A stretch of 64,000 bases of DNA from Pseudomonas floridensis (GCF_002087235.1 NZ_MUIO01000040.1:41829-105828), one strand, 5' to 3'; positions 44,297-54,438 are shown, numbered from the stretch's first letter. Notes: a model not told the origin generated them from the sequence alone. Numbers and translations are program-made.

Positions 44297-45046
44297 ATGC
44301 TGCTTCAAGGCAAAATCGCACTCATCACCGGCGCTGCCTCGGAACGTGGAATCGGTCGTGCAACGGCCATCACCTTCGCCCGGCACGGCGCCCGCGTAGT
44401 CATTCTGGACCTCGACGAAGCCGCGGCACGCGACGCCGCCGCCGCGCTGGGCGAAGGCCACATGGGCCTGGCAGCCAACGTCGCTGACGAAGCCCAGGTC
44501 AAGCAGGCCGTCGCCAGGGTCATCGAGCATTTCGGTCGCATCGACGTGCTGGTCAACAACGCTGGCATCACCCAACCGATAAAAACCCTGGACATCCGCC
44601 CGAGCGATTACGACAAGGTGCTGGACGTCAGCCTGCGCGGCACGTTGCTCATGTCGCAGGCGGTCATTCCCGGCATGCGCAGTCAGGGCGGTGGCAGCAT
44701 CGTGTGCATGTCGTCGGTATCGGCTCAGCGTGGCGGCGGCATTTTTGGCGGCCCTCACTACAGCGCGGCGAAAGCCGGCGTGCTGGGGCTGGGCAAGGCG
44801 ATGGCACGTGAGTTCGGCCCGGACCAGGTGCGCGTCAACTCCATCGCCCCCGGTCTGATTCACACCGATATCACCGGCGGCCTGATGCAGGATGAGCGGC
44901 GCCACGCGATCATCGAAGGCATTCCGCTCGGCCGGTTGGGCGCGGCTCAGGACGTGGCGAACGCCGCGCTGTTTCTGGCCAGCGACCTGTCTTCGTACCT
45001 CACCGGCGTCACGCTGGATGTGAACGGCGGCATGCTGATTCACTGA
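44297..45046 (+). CDS. short-chain dehydrogenase/reductase
   Basis: The 249-residue classical SDR has the cofactor motif TGAASERGIG at residues 11-20, NNAG near 92, catalytic Ser in MSSVSAQRGG and YSAAK near 157 (Tyr/Lys). It is NAD(P)-dependent and probably oxidises a sugar, sugar acid or polyol, given the transporter and split transketolase genes downstream. ATG 44297 is preferred over the longer upstream frame, being preceded by AGAGGA. It is the first gene of the operon. Confidence 0.9.
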   Translation: MLLQGKIALITGAASERGIGRATAITFARHGARVVILDLDEAAARDAAAALGEGHMGLAANVADEAQVKQAVARVIEHFGRIDVLVNNAGITQPIKTLDIRPSDYDKVLDVSLRGTLLMSQAVIPGMRSQGGGSIVCMSSVSAQRGGGIFGGPHYSAAKAGVLGLGKAMAREFGPDQVRVNSIAPGLIHTDITGGLMQDERRHAIIEGIPLGRLGAAQDVANAALFLASDLSSYLTGVTLDVNGGMLIH

Positions 45047-45146
45047 TTGCTCATCGGCGGGCCGTGCGCGGCCCCATCTGTTCTGTATCGATGACACGCC
45101 AGGGCGGTTTGCCTGGCGGTCTATAAAAACAAGAGATCAGACCATC

Positions 45147-46448
45147 ATGATAACCACCATGACTCTCGACGCGGTCTCGACTGCCCGTGCCAATGCCTAC
45201 CGCAAGACGGCCTGGCGACTGATGCCGTTCCTGATGTTGTGCTACCTGTGTGCCTACCTGGATCGGGTCAATGTCGGTTTCGCCAAGCTGACCATGATGA
45301 ATGACCTGGCCTTCAGCGAAGCCGTCTATGGCCTGGGCGCCGGCATGTTCTTCATCGGCTATTTTCTCTGCGAAGTGCCCAGCAACCTGATCCTGCATCG
45401 CGTCGGCGCGCGCCGCTGGATCGCCCGCATCATGATTTCCTGGGGCATCATTTCCGCCCTCTTCGCCTTCGTCGAAACCGCCTGGCAGTTCTACGCCCTG
45501 CGCTTTCTGCTCGGGGTCGCCGAAGCCGGTCTGGCGCCGGGCCTGCTGCTTTACCTGACTTACTGGTTTCCGTCCTATCGCCGTGCGCGCATGACCGTGC
45601 TGTGGTTCATCGCCATTCCATTGTCCGGGATGATCGGCGGTCCGCTGTCGGGCTTCATCATGGCCAGGTTCGCAGGCTTTCACGGCTGGGCGGGCTGGCA
45701 GTGGATGTTCGTGATCGAAGCCATTCCTACGGTGATCGTCGGCCTGATGGTGCTGGCTTACCTGAAAGACGGCGTGCATCAGGCGACCTGGCTCACCGAT
45801 GACGAGAAAGAACTGATCAACAAGGAGCTGGCTGAAGATAACAGCCAGAAGGTCGTACACGCCTCGGTCGGTGCGTTCATTCGTGACCGTCGTTTATGGC
45901 TGCTGGCCTGCATCTACTTCTGCGTCGTGATGGGCCAGTACGCCATTACCTTCTGGCTGCCGACCCTGATCCGCAACGCCGGGCTTGCCGATCCGCTGCA
46001 CATCGGCCTGATGACCAGCGTGCCTTACCTGTGCGCCATCGTCGCCATGCTGTTGATGGGCCGCAGCGGCGACAAGCACCGCGAGCGCCGCTGGCACCTC
46101 GTCGCCCCGATGATTGCCGGTGCACTGGGCCTTAGCCTGGCGGCGGCTTTCGGCGGCAGTCTGCTGCTTTCGGTGCTGAGCCTGTGTCTGGCGGCCGCGG
46201 GCGTGCTCTCGGCGTCTTCGCTGTTCTGGATGCTGCCCACCACGCTGCTCGGCGGCGTGTCCGCAGCCGCCGGTATCGCCGGCATCAACAGCTTCGCCAA
46301 CCTGGCGGGTTTCTGCTCGCCCTACCTGATCGGCTGGATCACGACCAGCACCGGCTCCAGCGCCATCGGCATGTACCTGATCACCGGTGTGCTGCTCATG
46401 GGCGCGTGCCTGGTCCTGCGTATTCCTGCCGCTTCGGTCAATCGTTGA
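45147..46448 (+). CDS. MFS transporter, anion:cation symporter type
   Basis: The 433-residue 12-segment major facilitator has the typical ACS-family start (RKTAWRLMPFLMLCYLCAYLDRVNVGFAKL) and the loop motif RVGARRWIARIMISWG. Such proteins import sugar acids such as tartrate, galactarate or phthalate-like anions. It lies 100 bp behind the SDR and 18 bp before the transketolase genes, so it probably imports their substrate. Confidence 0.88.
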   Translation: MITTMTLDAVSTARANAYRKTAWRLMPFLMLCYLCAYLDRVNVGFAKLTMMNDLAFSEAVYGLGAGMFFIGYFLCEVPSNLILHRVGARRWIARIMISWGIISALFAFVETAWQFYALRFLLGVAEAGLAPGLLLYLTYWFPSYRRARMTVLWFIAIPLSGMIGGPLSGFIMARFAGFHGWAGWQWMFVIEAIPTVIVGLMVLAYLKDGVHQATWLTDDEKELINKELAEDNSQKVVHASVGAFIRDRRLWLLACIYFCVVMGQYAITFWLPTLIRNAGLADPLHIGLMTSVPYLCAIVAMLLMGRSGDKHRERRWHLVAPMIAGALGLSLAAAFGGSLLLSVLSLCLAAAGVLSASSLFWMLPTTLLGGVSAAAGIAGINSFANLAGFCSPYLIGWITTSTGSSAIGMYLITGVLLMGACLVLRIPAASVNR

Positions 46449-46466
46449 GTTCTCGGAGTCATCACC

Positions 46467-47315
46467 ATGACAACCCAAACGTTATCTGCCTCATCCACGT
46501 CACTGGCACAACGTGCCCATAACATTCGCCGCCATGCGTTGCGCATGGGCCAGGTTCAGGGCCAAGGCTACGTTGGTCAGGCGCTGGGCGCGGCCGATCT
46601 GCTGGCGGTGTCCTATTTCCACGCCATGAGCTACCAGCCGGACACCCCGGAATGGGAACAGCGCGACCGCTTCTACCTGTCGATCGGCCACTACGCTATC
46701 GCCCTGTATGCGGCCTTGATCGAAGCTGAAATCATCCCGCTGGACGAGCTGGAAACCTACGGTTCGGATGACAGTCGCCTGCCTATGTCGGGGATGGCGG
46801 CCTACACGCCAGGCATGGAAATCACCGGCGGCTCGCTCGGCCATGGCCTGGGCATCGCGGTGGGCGCCTGCCTGGGGCTCAAGCGCAAAGGCTCGGAGTC
46901 GTTCGTCTACAACCTGCTCTCGGACGGCGAACTGAACGAAGGTTCGACATGGGAGGCGGCGATGTCGGCTTCGCACTGGAAGCTGGACAACCTGATCGCG
47001 ATCATCGACGTGAACAACCAGCAAGCCGACGGCCATTCCAGCGAAGTGCTGGCCTTTGAGCCCATCGTCGATCGCTGGCAGGCGTTCGGCTGGTTCACCC
47101 AACGGGTCGATGGCAACGACCTCACCGCACTGGTCGCCGCTTTCGACGCGGCGCGTCAGCATCGAGGTGCGCAGCCCCGGGTGATCATCTGCGACACGAA
47201 AATGGGTAAAGGCGTGCCCTTTCTGGAAACCCGCGAAAAGACCCATTTCATCCGCGTCGACGAACACGAATGGGACCTTGCACTGAACAACCTCGACGAG
47301 GAAAAAACCCTATGA
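46467..47315 (+). CDS. transketolase, N-terminal (TPP-binding) subunit
   Basis: The 282-residue protein covers the thiamine-diphosphate-binding half of transketolase. GHGLGIAVGACLGLKRKG contains the conserved GSLGHGLG segment, and LLSDGELNEGSTWEAAMSAS carries the GDGELNEG-like TPP motif, here SDGELNEG. Split transketolases of this kind work as a pair with a separate C-terminal subunit. They are common in catabolic operons for unusual sugars. It overlaps the next gene by 4 bases. Confidence 0.9.
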   Translation: MTTQTLSASSTSLAQRAHNIRRHALRMGQVQGQGYVGQALGAADLLAVSYFHAMSYQPDTPEWEQRDRFYLSIGHYAIALYAALIEAEIIPLDELETYGSDDSRLPMSGMAAYTPGMEITGGSLGHGLGIAVGACLGLKRKGSESFVYNLLSDGELNEGSTWEAAMSASHWKLDNLIAIIDVNNQQADGHSSEVLAFEPIVDRWQAFGWFTQRVDGNDLTALVAAFDAARQHRGAQPRVIICDTKMGKGVPFLETREKTHFIRVDEHEWDLALNNLDEEKTL

Positions 47316-48325
47316 GCGCTGCCAACCAAAACCCGGCACCGGCCGTGAAGAAAAAACTCACCACCTCGGCGATGATTGCCTCGATTGCCGCCGAAGGTCA
47401 GGCGACTCGCCCTGCCCCGTTCGGCCATGCGCTCGCGGCACTGGCGGATCAACGGCCAGACATTGTCGGGCTGTCGGCGGACTTGTCCAAATACACCGAC
47501 CTGCACATCTTCGCCAAAACCCATCCCGATCGCTTCTACCAGATGGGCATGGCCGAGCAATTGCTGATGAGTGCCGCTGCCGGTATGGCTCGTGAAGGCT
47601 GCGTGCCGTTTGCGACGACCTACGCGGTGTTCGCGTCGCGTCGGGCCTACGACTTCATCTGCATGGCGATTGCCGAGGAAAACCTCAACGTCAAGATCGT
47701 CTGCGGCTTGCCAGGCCTGACCACCGGTTATGGCCCCAGCCATCAGGCCACGGACGACCTGGCGATCTTTCGCGCCATGCCCAACCTCATGATCGTTGAC
47801 CCGTGTGATGCGCTGGAAATCGAACAGGCCGTACCGGCCATCGCGGCGCATCAGGGGCCGGTGTATATGCGCCTGTTGCGTGGCAACGTTCCATTGGTGC
47901 TCGACGAATACGGCTATCAATTCGAGATCGGCAAGGCCAAGACCCTGCGCACCGGCAACGATGTGCTGATCATCGCCACCGGCCTGATGACCATGCGTGC
48001 ACTTGAAGCGGCCAAGGCATTGCAGGCCGATGGCGTCGATGTGGCGGTGCTGCATGTGCCGACCATCAAGCCGCTCGACGAACAGACCATTCTGGCCGAA
48101 GCGAGAAAGCCGGGGCGGCTGGTGGTGACGGCGGAAAACCATTCGGTCATCGGCGGATTGGGCGAAGCGGTGGCGACCGTGCTGCTGCGCAATGGCGTCA
48201 CGCCGACCTTCAGACAGATCGCACTGCCAGACGCATTTCTGGATGCGGGTACCCTGCCGACACTGCACGATCGCTATGGCATTTCCACGCCAGCCGTCTG
48301 TGCGCAAATAAAGGCGTGGCTGTAG
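47312..48325 (+). CDS. transketolase, C-terminal subunit
   Basis: The 337-residue protein supplies the pyrimidine-binding and C-terminal domains (FYQMGMAEQLLMSAAAGMAR with the catalytic-type Glu, PGLTTGYGPSHQATDDLAIF, and a transketolase C-domain near VLIIATGLMTMRALEAAKAL). Start ATG 47312 overlaps the stop of the N-terminal subunit. Together they transfer a two-carbon ketol unit. The actual donor sugar is unknown. Confidence 0.9.
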   Translation: MSAANQNPAPAVKKKLTTSAMIASIAAEGQATRPAPFGHALAALADQRPDIVGLSADLSKYTDLHIFAKTHPDRFYQMGMAEQLLMSAAAGMAREGCVPFATTYAVFASRRAYDFICMAIAEENLNVKIVCGLPGLTTGYGPSHQATDDLAIFRAMPNLMIVDPCDALEIEQAVPAIAAHQGPVYMRLLRGNVPLVLDEYGYQFEIGKAKTLRTGNDVLIIATGLMTMRALEAAKALQADGVDVAVLHVPTIKPLDEQTILAEARKPGRLVVTAENHSVIGGLGEAVATVLLRNGVTPTFRQIALPDAFLDAGTLPTLHDRYGISTPAVCAQIKAWL

Positions 48326-48421
48326 CGGTCGGATACTGGACTGTGCTGGACTGTGAGGGACAGCGCCCTCTCACAGCAGCCCCTTGTCAAAAACACATAA
48401 CCCACTGAAGAAACCTGACGG

Positions 48422-48512
48422 GTGGGAGCCAACTTATCCGCGAATACTGTATTTCAGTCGGTGAATATTCGTCGGATGTACAGGCCTTTTCGCGGACAGG
48501 TCCGCTCCTGCC
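48422..48512. repeat. Pseudomonas REP-type extragenic palindrome pair
   Basis: Head arm GTGGGAGCCAACTTATCCGC plus GAA (48422-48444) and opposing arm TTCGCGGACAGGTCCGCTCC plus TGCC (48489-48512) enclose a 44-bp spacer. This matches the well-known GTGGGAGC...CCGCGA family of Pseudomonas extragenic repeats, placed between two genes. Confidence 0.8.
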
Positions 48513-48600
48513 AGCTTTGCTGCAAGACAGCGCCGTGTCAAAGACATAGGGGCATCTTCCACACCCCGATGTCTGCTGCGCTTTTTGAAGAGACTGAGCG

Positions 48601-49548
48601 ATGAATACCCACCACCTGCTCGACCCCGCCTACAACGCTTTTCTCGATGAGCCTTCAAGTGTCTGGACGCTCGATAACCTGCCAGCGATCAGACGCCGTA
48701 TCGAGGCCGCCTGGAAACAACCTGACGAGGCCCGGCACGAGCAGCACTGGACGCAGAACGACCGGATCAGGCTGTGCATCTATCGCCCGGCGCACAGCCT
48801 CGACCCTGCACAAAAACGTGCAACGCTGCTGTACATCCACGGCGGCGGTTTCGTGCTGGGCCGTCCTGAGATGGCTGACGATTATCTGGCCGATCTGGCC
48901 AGTGAGCTGAACGTCCTGATCGTGGCCGTCGATTATCGCCTCGCCCCCGAACACCCTTTCCCCCTACCTCTGGAAGATTGCTACGCGGCGTTGGCCTGGA
49001 TATTCAACGAAGGGCTGGCACTCGGCGTTGATACGCGACAGGTAATGGTCATGGGCCACAGCGCAGGCGGCGGCCTGGCTGCTGCCGTGTCGATCATGGC
49101 GCGGGACAGAAACCAGTATCGGCTGGCCGGGCTGTTGATGGTTTATCCGATGCTGGACCACCGCACCGGCACGGCCGCTTCGTCAGATAGCAACCCGACC
49201 ACCGGAACCCTGAGCTGGACCCGTGAAGCGAACCGGTTCTGCTGGGAATGCCTGCAAGGTGCGTACGCACTGAACGATGATCGAACAGCGCTGTTTTCAC
49301 CCGCATTGGCCAATGACCTGACAGGTCTGCCGCCAAGCTTCATCAGCGTCGGCGCGCTCGATCTGTTTCTGGAAGAAAACGTCGCCTTCGCACTCAAGCT
49401 TTCCAGATCCGGCGTGCCGGTGGAGTTGCACATGTACCCCGGCGTGCCGCACATGTTCGATCAGTATCCGGGCCGCCAGACCAGGCAGCTAAAACAGGAC
49501 ATCACCCGCGCCCTCGCCTGCCTGTGCGCAGACAAGGGCACGTTGTAG
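48601..49548 (+). CDS. alpha/beta hydrolase (hormone-sensitive lipase family esterase)
   Basis: The 315-residue esterase has the oxyanion HGGG motif at 80-83, the nucleophile elbow GHSAGG with Ser154, and the DYRLAPEHPFP block of the HSL (family IV) esterases. The GVPHMFDQ segment near 281 carries the catalytic His. It probably hydrolyses small esters in the cytoplasm. It is not clearly joined to the transketolase operon because the REP element intervenes. Confidence 0.85.
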   Translation: MNTHHLLDPAYNAFLDEPSSVWTLDNLPAIRRRIEAAWKQPDEARHEQHWTQNDRIRLCIYRPAHSLDPAQKRATLLYIHGGGFVLGRPEMADDYLADLASELNVLIVAVDYRLAPEHPFPLPLEDCYAALAWIFNEGLALGVDTRQVMVMGHSAGGGLAAAVSIMARDRNQYRLAGLLMVYPMLDHRTGTAASSDSNPTTGTLSWTREANRFCWECLQGAYALNDDRTALFSPALANDLTGLPPSFISVGALDLFLEENVAFALKLSRSGVPVELHMYPGVPHMFDQYPGRQTRQLKQDITRALACLCADKGTL

Positions 49549-49551
49549 CCA

Positions 49552-50736
49552 CTAAATCAGCGCTTCAGCCGGGCCGAAGAATTCGTAATGACTCTGCTCG
49601 TCCGGGATACCCAGATCGTGCAGCGCCCGCTTGATGAACGCCATGAACGGTTTGGGGCCGAGGAAGTAAGCTTCGACGTCCCGGTCCGCAGGAAGCCACT
49701 GTTGCAGATGCTCGACGGCAGGCAGGCCAACAGCAGTGGGCTGGGCAGGATCAGCAACCGTATCGTTGTAGACAACATGGGCGCGGAACTGCCGATAGCG
49801 TGCCTGCCAATCCTTGAGCACGGCCTGAAATGCATGCGCCCCGGCATTGCGCGCGTAGTGGATGAACACCACATCCCGACCGCCAGCCTCCAAAGCCGCT
49901 TCGGCCATCGCCAGGGTGGGCGTGATGCCGACACCGCCACTGATCAACACCAGCGGCTTGCTGCCTTCGATCAGCGTGAACTCGCCGGACGGCGGAAACA
50001 GCTCCAGTTCATCACCCGCTTTAACCTGCTCATGCAGGTAATTCGAAGCCACCCCGCCCACTTCTTTCTTGACGCTGATGCGATAGCCAGTGCCTGTCGA
50101 TGCGGCCGACAGCGAGTAATTACGACGGACTTCCTGACCATTCACGATCAGACGCAGGCCGATGTACTGACCGGCCTTATGCGCAATGACAGGCTGACCG
50201 TCCACGGGCTCGAGATAGAACGAGGTGATCTCGTCGCTTTCCGGGGTTTTCGCTTTCACTTTGAACGCCCGCCCGCCACGCCAGCCGCCTGGAGCGGCGG
50301 CGATGCTTTCGTACACTTCGTGCTCGGCGCCGATAAGGATGTCAGCGAGTTGCTGATACGCCGCGCCCCATGCAGCGATCACTTCGTCAGTAGCCGTTTC
50401 GGCACCCAACACTTCGCGTATCGCCTGCAACAGGCACGTTCCGACGATAGGGTAATGTTCGGGCAAGATCTGCAATGCGACGTGTTTGTTAATGATCTGG
50501 CTGGCGAGCGGACCGAGGTTTTCCAGACGGTCGATGTTGCGTGCGTACATCAACACCGCGTTGGCCAGTGCGCGGGGTTGAGCGCCGTTGGCCTGGTTGG
50601 CCTGATTGAACAACGGACGCACTTCGGGATAGTTGCGCAACATGAGCTGGTAGAAGTGCGTGGTAAGCGCCTCGCCGCCGGTTTCCAGGATCGGAACGGT
50701 TGCTTTGACGATGTCGCGTTGAGCAGTGCCAAGCAT
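49552..50736 (-). CDS. hmp: flavohemoglobin, nitric oxide dioxygenase
   Basis: The 394-residue flavohemoprotein starts at ATG 50736 (MLGTAQRDIVKATVPILETG). The globin domain covers 1-138, with the conserved FNQ and proximal KHVALQILPEHYPIVG segments. The FAD-binding domain has RRNYSLSAAS near 205-215, and the NAD-binding part has LVLISGGVGITPTLAMAEAA near 270-290. Hmp oxidises NO to nitrate, which would matter during plant defence. It is convergent with the esterase gene and divergent from the hybrid kinase. Confidence 0.95.
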   Translation of the reverse strand: MLGTAQRDIVKATVPILETGGEALTTHFYQLMLRNYPEVRPLFNQANQANGAQPRALANAVLMYARNIDRLENLGPLASQIINKHVALQILPEHYPIVGTCLLQAIREVLGAETATDEVIAAWGAAYQQLADILIGAEHEVYESIAAAPGGWRGGRAFKVKAKTPESDEITSFYLEPVDGQPVIAHKAGQYIGLRLIVNGQEVRRNYSLSAASTGTGYRISVKKEVGGVASNYLHEQVKAGDELELFPPSGEFTLIEGSKPLVLISGGVGITPTLAMAEAALEAGGRDVVFIHYARNAGAHAFQAVLKDWQARYRQFRAHVVYNDTVADPAQPTAVGLPAVEHLQQWLPADRDVEAYFLGPKPFMAFIKRALHDLGIPDEQSHYEFFGPAEALI

Positions 50737-50979
50737 GGGGTCACTCCAGTATGTGCAATGAGATTGAACGGACTTACGCAACCCGCGTGCCACCTTAAAA
50801 ACCCTTTTAAATCAGAATGCTAATAAAACTAAAAGTCAAAATGACTCAGTCAAAATGACTCAATCCGTTTAAAACGAAGTCAATACGACCAATCCCATCG
50901 AATGAGTGGTAGAACCCCAGCCAATGAGCCAGAATATTCCTATTCATTGCGCATCTATTTTGTGGAGTCGCCCTCACCC

Positions 50980-53900
50980 ATGAATTCCCCTGTCGACCCC
51001 AAAGGCCCTGCAGCCTTTCTTGTAGGGGACGGAGAGATGGCCACTCTGATTCGCAACAAGGACTGGTCCCTCACGCCACTCGGGCCAATCGAACACTGGC
51101 CGCAGAGCCTGAAGACCACTGTCAGCCTGTGCCTGGCGTCGAACTTCCCGATCAACATCATTTGGGGACCCGAACACGTCCAGATCTACAACGACGGGTA
51201 TCTGCTGCTCTGCGGCGCCTCGCACCCTCAGGCGCTGGGCGAGCCGTATACGGTAACCTGGGCATCCGCATGGCCGGCCATCGGCGAGCCTTTCGCCAAT
51301 GCGCTGGCGGGCAATACCTCGTTTCTGGAAAACCAGCGCATGTTCCTGTCGCGCAATGGCTATCTGGAGGAAACCTTCTTTACCTTTTCCACCAGCCCGA
51401 TCCGCGACGAAAGCGGCGGCATCGGCGGCCTGTTTCATCCAGTGACCGAAACCACGGCAACGATCCTCAGCGAACGCCGCACCAGGGCGCTGCGTGATCT
51501 AAACGCTGACATGGCGGAAGTGAAATCCACGGCCGACATCGCCGCCGTCGCGCTGGCGTCACTGCAAGCCTATGACCTGGACCTGCCGTTTCTGGTGTTT
51601 TATCAACTGAATCCGGAAGACGACAGCTACACATGCGCGGCCCAGCGCGGAATCGCCGACACGCAGGTCATGCCGACCCGGATCAGCGCTCAGACGCGAG
51701 CGCCGCTGCCCTTTCAGCAGGCCATGGAAGCCTCGGAAGCACTCGGCGTCAGCGATTTGAGCAGGTTGTTCAAAGGCGTGACCTGTGGTCCGTATGACGA
51801 AGCACCTGACCAGGCCTTCCTGCTGCCGGTGCGTGTTCCAGGTGTTGAACGGCCCATCGCGATGGTGGTGGCAGGCGCAAGCGCCAGACTGCCGATGAAC
51901 GATGCGTATCGCGTGTTCTACAGCCTGTTGATGGCGACGCTGGCAGCGGGTTACGCCAACGCGAAAACCTATCAGGAGGAGCGCGATCGTGTCGAAGCGC
52001 TGGCAGCCCTCGACAAGGCCAAAATCAACTTCTTCTCCAATGTCAGCCATGAGTTCAGAACCCCACTGACGTTGATGCTCGGCCCGCTCGAAGACGCGCT
52101 GATGCAGCCTGACGGGTTATCCGACACCCAGCAGGAACGCCTGACCGTCGCCCACCGCAACGCGCTGCGACTGCTCAAGCTGGTCAACTCGCTGCTCGAC
52201 TTCGCCCGGCTGGAGTCGGGCCGCACCGAAGCCAGCTTTCAGCCCGTCGATCTGGGCAGCCTGACCGCGGAGCTGGCCAGTAACTTCCGCTCGGCCTGCG
52301 AGCGCGCCGGGCTGACATTTGAAATCGACTGCAGCCCCTTGTCCGAACCGGTGTATGTGGATCGGGAAATGTGGGAAAAGATCGTCCTCAACCTGGTGTC
52401 CAATGCCTTCAAATACACGCTCAGCGGCCGTATTCGAATCGGCATGGACCGGGGCACCAACGCGGCGGTGCTGAAGGTCAGCGACACCGGCGTGGGGATC
52501 GCGCAGGATCAGCAGGCGCTGGTGTTCCAGCGTTTCCACCGCATCGAAAATCAGGAAGGCCGCACCTTCGAAGGCACCGGCATCGGCCTGTCGCTGGTGG
52601 ACGAACTGGTCAGGCTGCACGGCGGGACGATTACCCTGGACAGCGAGTCCGGCGTCGGCACGACCTTCACGGTGACAATTCCTCTGGGCTGCGAACATTT
52701 ACCCAAAGACCGCATCGACGCCGAGCACACGTTACTGTCGACCGGCATCAGAACCCAGGCCTATGTCGAGGAAGCCCTGCGCTGGCTAGCCGATGGGTTC
52801 GACATCGACCAACACACAGCGCTCACGCCCGGCGAGATCGGCGAACGCACTCCGGCGAAAATTCTGCTGGCCGATGACAACGCCGACATGCGCGGCTACA
52901 TCAAACGCATTCTGGAAGATGGCGGCTATGAAGTCATCGCGGTCGATAACGGGCTCAAGGCGCTGGAAGCGGCCAGAGCGATCAGGCCGGACCTGTTCCT
53001 GAGCGATGTCATGATGCCGGGGCTGGACGGTTTCGCCCTCCTCGACGCAGTGCGCAACGATCCCGTCCTGAGCAATTCGGTCTTCATTCTGCTGTCTGCG
53101 CGGGCGGGTGAAGAAGCGCGCGTGGAGGGTCTCAAGGCTGGCGCAGACGACTATCTGGTCAAGCCCTTCAACGCACGTGAACTGCGCGCCCGAATCGATG
53201 GCGCGGTGAGGCTGGCAAGACAGCGTCAGGACGCCGAACAGCGCGAGCGCGACCTGCTGGAAAAAGCCAGCCGCGAACGCGAAGCGCTGATCGTGCAGTT
53301 CCACCAGATGCAGAAAATGGAAACCATCGGCCAGTTGACTGGCGGCGTGGCGCATGATTTCAACAACCTGCTGACCCCGATCTTCACCAGCCTGGATATT
53401 CTCAGGCGTCGGGTCGAAGGCGATCCGCGTGCGGTTCGTATGGCCAATGCGGGTCTGCAGTCCGCCGAGCGCGCCAAGGTATTGGTCAGCCGTCTGCTGG
53501 CCTTTGCCCGCAAGCAGACGCTGACACCGCGTCCGACCGATTTGAGCCAGCTTGTGCTGAACATGCAGGACCTGCTCAAGCAGTCGATCGAGCCGCATGT
53601 CGAGCTGTTTCTGGAACTGGAGCCGGTCCGGCAACTGGCGTTGATCGACGGCAATCAAGTGGAACTGGCCCTGCTCAATCTCTGCCTCAACGCTCGCGAT
53701 GCCATGCCCGAAGGTGGCGTGCTGCACGTCAAGCTGTCCGAATCGCGGGCACAGGGCGATATTCCGACAGGTAACTACCTGAAGATCAGCGTGATCGACG
53801 AGGGCATTGGCATGGATGAAGAGACACGGACTCGCGCCATCGAGCCGTTCTTCTCCACCAAGGGCAGCAAGGGAACGGGCCTTGGCTTGTCGATGGTCCA

Positions 53901-54396
53901 TGGCGTCGTGGCGCAAATGGGCGGCTACCTGCAGATCGACAGCGAACCGGGTGTCGGCACCCAGGTTCATATGTTCCTGCAAGCCAGCGACGCAGTGACG
54001 GGCGATGAGCACCCGCCCCTATCCGGCCCGCAGTCCGCCTCCAGGGCCGCCTCGATTCTGGTCGTCGACGATGAAGACCTGGTGCGTATGACCATCATGG
54101 AGATGCTCGTGGACGAAGGCTACACGCTGACCGAAGCGTCTTCCGGCGAGCAGGCACTCGAACTGATGCGGCAGGGCTTGCGCCCCGACCTGTTGCTGAC
54201 CGACTTCAAGATGCCCGGCATCGACGGTTCGGAACTGGCGACACGTGCCATGACTCTGGTCAAGGACATGCCCGTGCTGGTCATCACTGGTTACGCGACG
54301 CTGGAAATCGACTGGCCGTCGCTGGCCAAACCGTTCACCTACTCGGACTTGCTTGGCAGCGTGCGCGAACAGCTCGACCGGACCTTTCACGCCTGA
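50980..54396 (+). CDS. hybrid two-component sensor kinase with two kinase cores and two receivers
   Basis: About 1138 residues with PAS/GAF-like sensing at 1-330. A first HisKA lies at FFSNVSHEFRTPLTLMLGPL (His near 356) with a HATPase following. A receiver has ILLADDNADMRGYIKRILED, with the phosphoacceptor Asp near 674. A second HisKA is LTGGVAHDFNNLLTPIFTSL (His near 791), again with a HATPase, and the C-terminal receiver is ILVVDDEDLVRMTIMEMLVD. No membrane segment is visible, so it is probably cytoplasmic. The signal is unknown. The start is uncertain; ATG 50902 would add 26 residues but lacks a ribosome site. Confidence 0.88.
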   Translation: MNSPVDPKGPAAFLVGDGEMATLIRNKDWSLTPLGPIEHWPQSLKTTVSLCLASNFPINIIWGPEHVQIYNDGYLLLCGASHPQALGEPYTVTWASAWPAIGEPFANALAGNTSFLENQRMFLSRNGYLEETFFTFSTSPIRDESGGIGGLFHPVTETTATILSERRTRALRDLNADMAEVKSTADIAAVALASLQAYDLDLPFLVFYQLNPEDDSYTCAAQRGIADTQVMPTRISAQTRAPLPFQQAMEASEALGVSDLSRLFKGVTCGPYDEAPDQAFLLPVRVPGVERPIAMVVAGASARLPMNDAYRVFYSLLMATLAAGYANAKTYQEERDRVEALAALDKAKINFFSNVSHEFRTPLTLMLGPLEDALMQPDGLSDTQQERLTVAHRNALRLLKLVNSLLDFARLESGRTEASFQPVDLGSLTAELASNFRSACERAGLTFEIDCSPLSEPVYVDREMWEKIVLNLVSNAFKYTLSGRIRIGMDRGTNAAVLKVSDTGVGIAQDQQALVFQRFHRIENQEGRTFEGTGIGLSLVDELVRLHGGTITLDSESGVGTTFTVTIPLGCEHLPKDRIDAEHTLLSTGIRTQAYVEEALRWLADGFDIDQHTALTPGEIGERTPAKILLADDNADMRGYIKRILEDGGYEVIAVDNGLKALEAARAIRPDLFLSDVMMPGLDGFALLDAVRNDPVLSNSVFILLSARAGEEARVEGLKAGADDYLVKPFNARELRARIDGAVRLARQRQDAEQRERDLLEKASREREALIVQFHQMQKMETIGQLTGGVAHDFNNLLTPIFTSLDILRRRVEGDPRAVRMANAGLQSAERAKVLVSRLLAFARKQTLTPRPTDLSQLVLNMQDLLKQSIEPHVELFLELEPVRQLALIDGNQVELALLNLCLNARDAMPEGGVLHVKLSESRAQGDIPTGNYLKISVIDEGIGMDEETRTRAIEPFFSTKGSKGTGLGLSMVHGVVAQMGGYLQIDSEPGVGTQVHMFLQASDAVTGDEHPPLSGPQSASRAASILVVDDEDLVRMTIMEMLVDEGYTLTEASSGEQALELMRQGLRPDLLLTDFKMPGIDGSELATRAMTLVKDMPVLVITGYATLEIDWPSLAKPFTYSDLLGSVREQLDRTFHA

Positions 54397-54438
54397 AAAA
54401 AGGAGGCGTCTGACGTTATAGCCGGACGCATCCGTCTT

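Noticed and set aside
49202..49235. GGAACC within the esterase gene
   Set aside because: No -10 block at the right distance; would point into the coding region.
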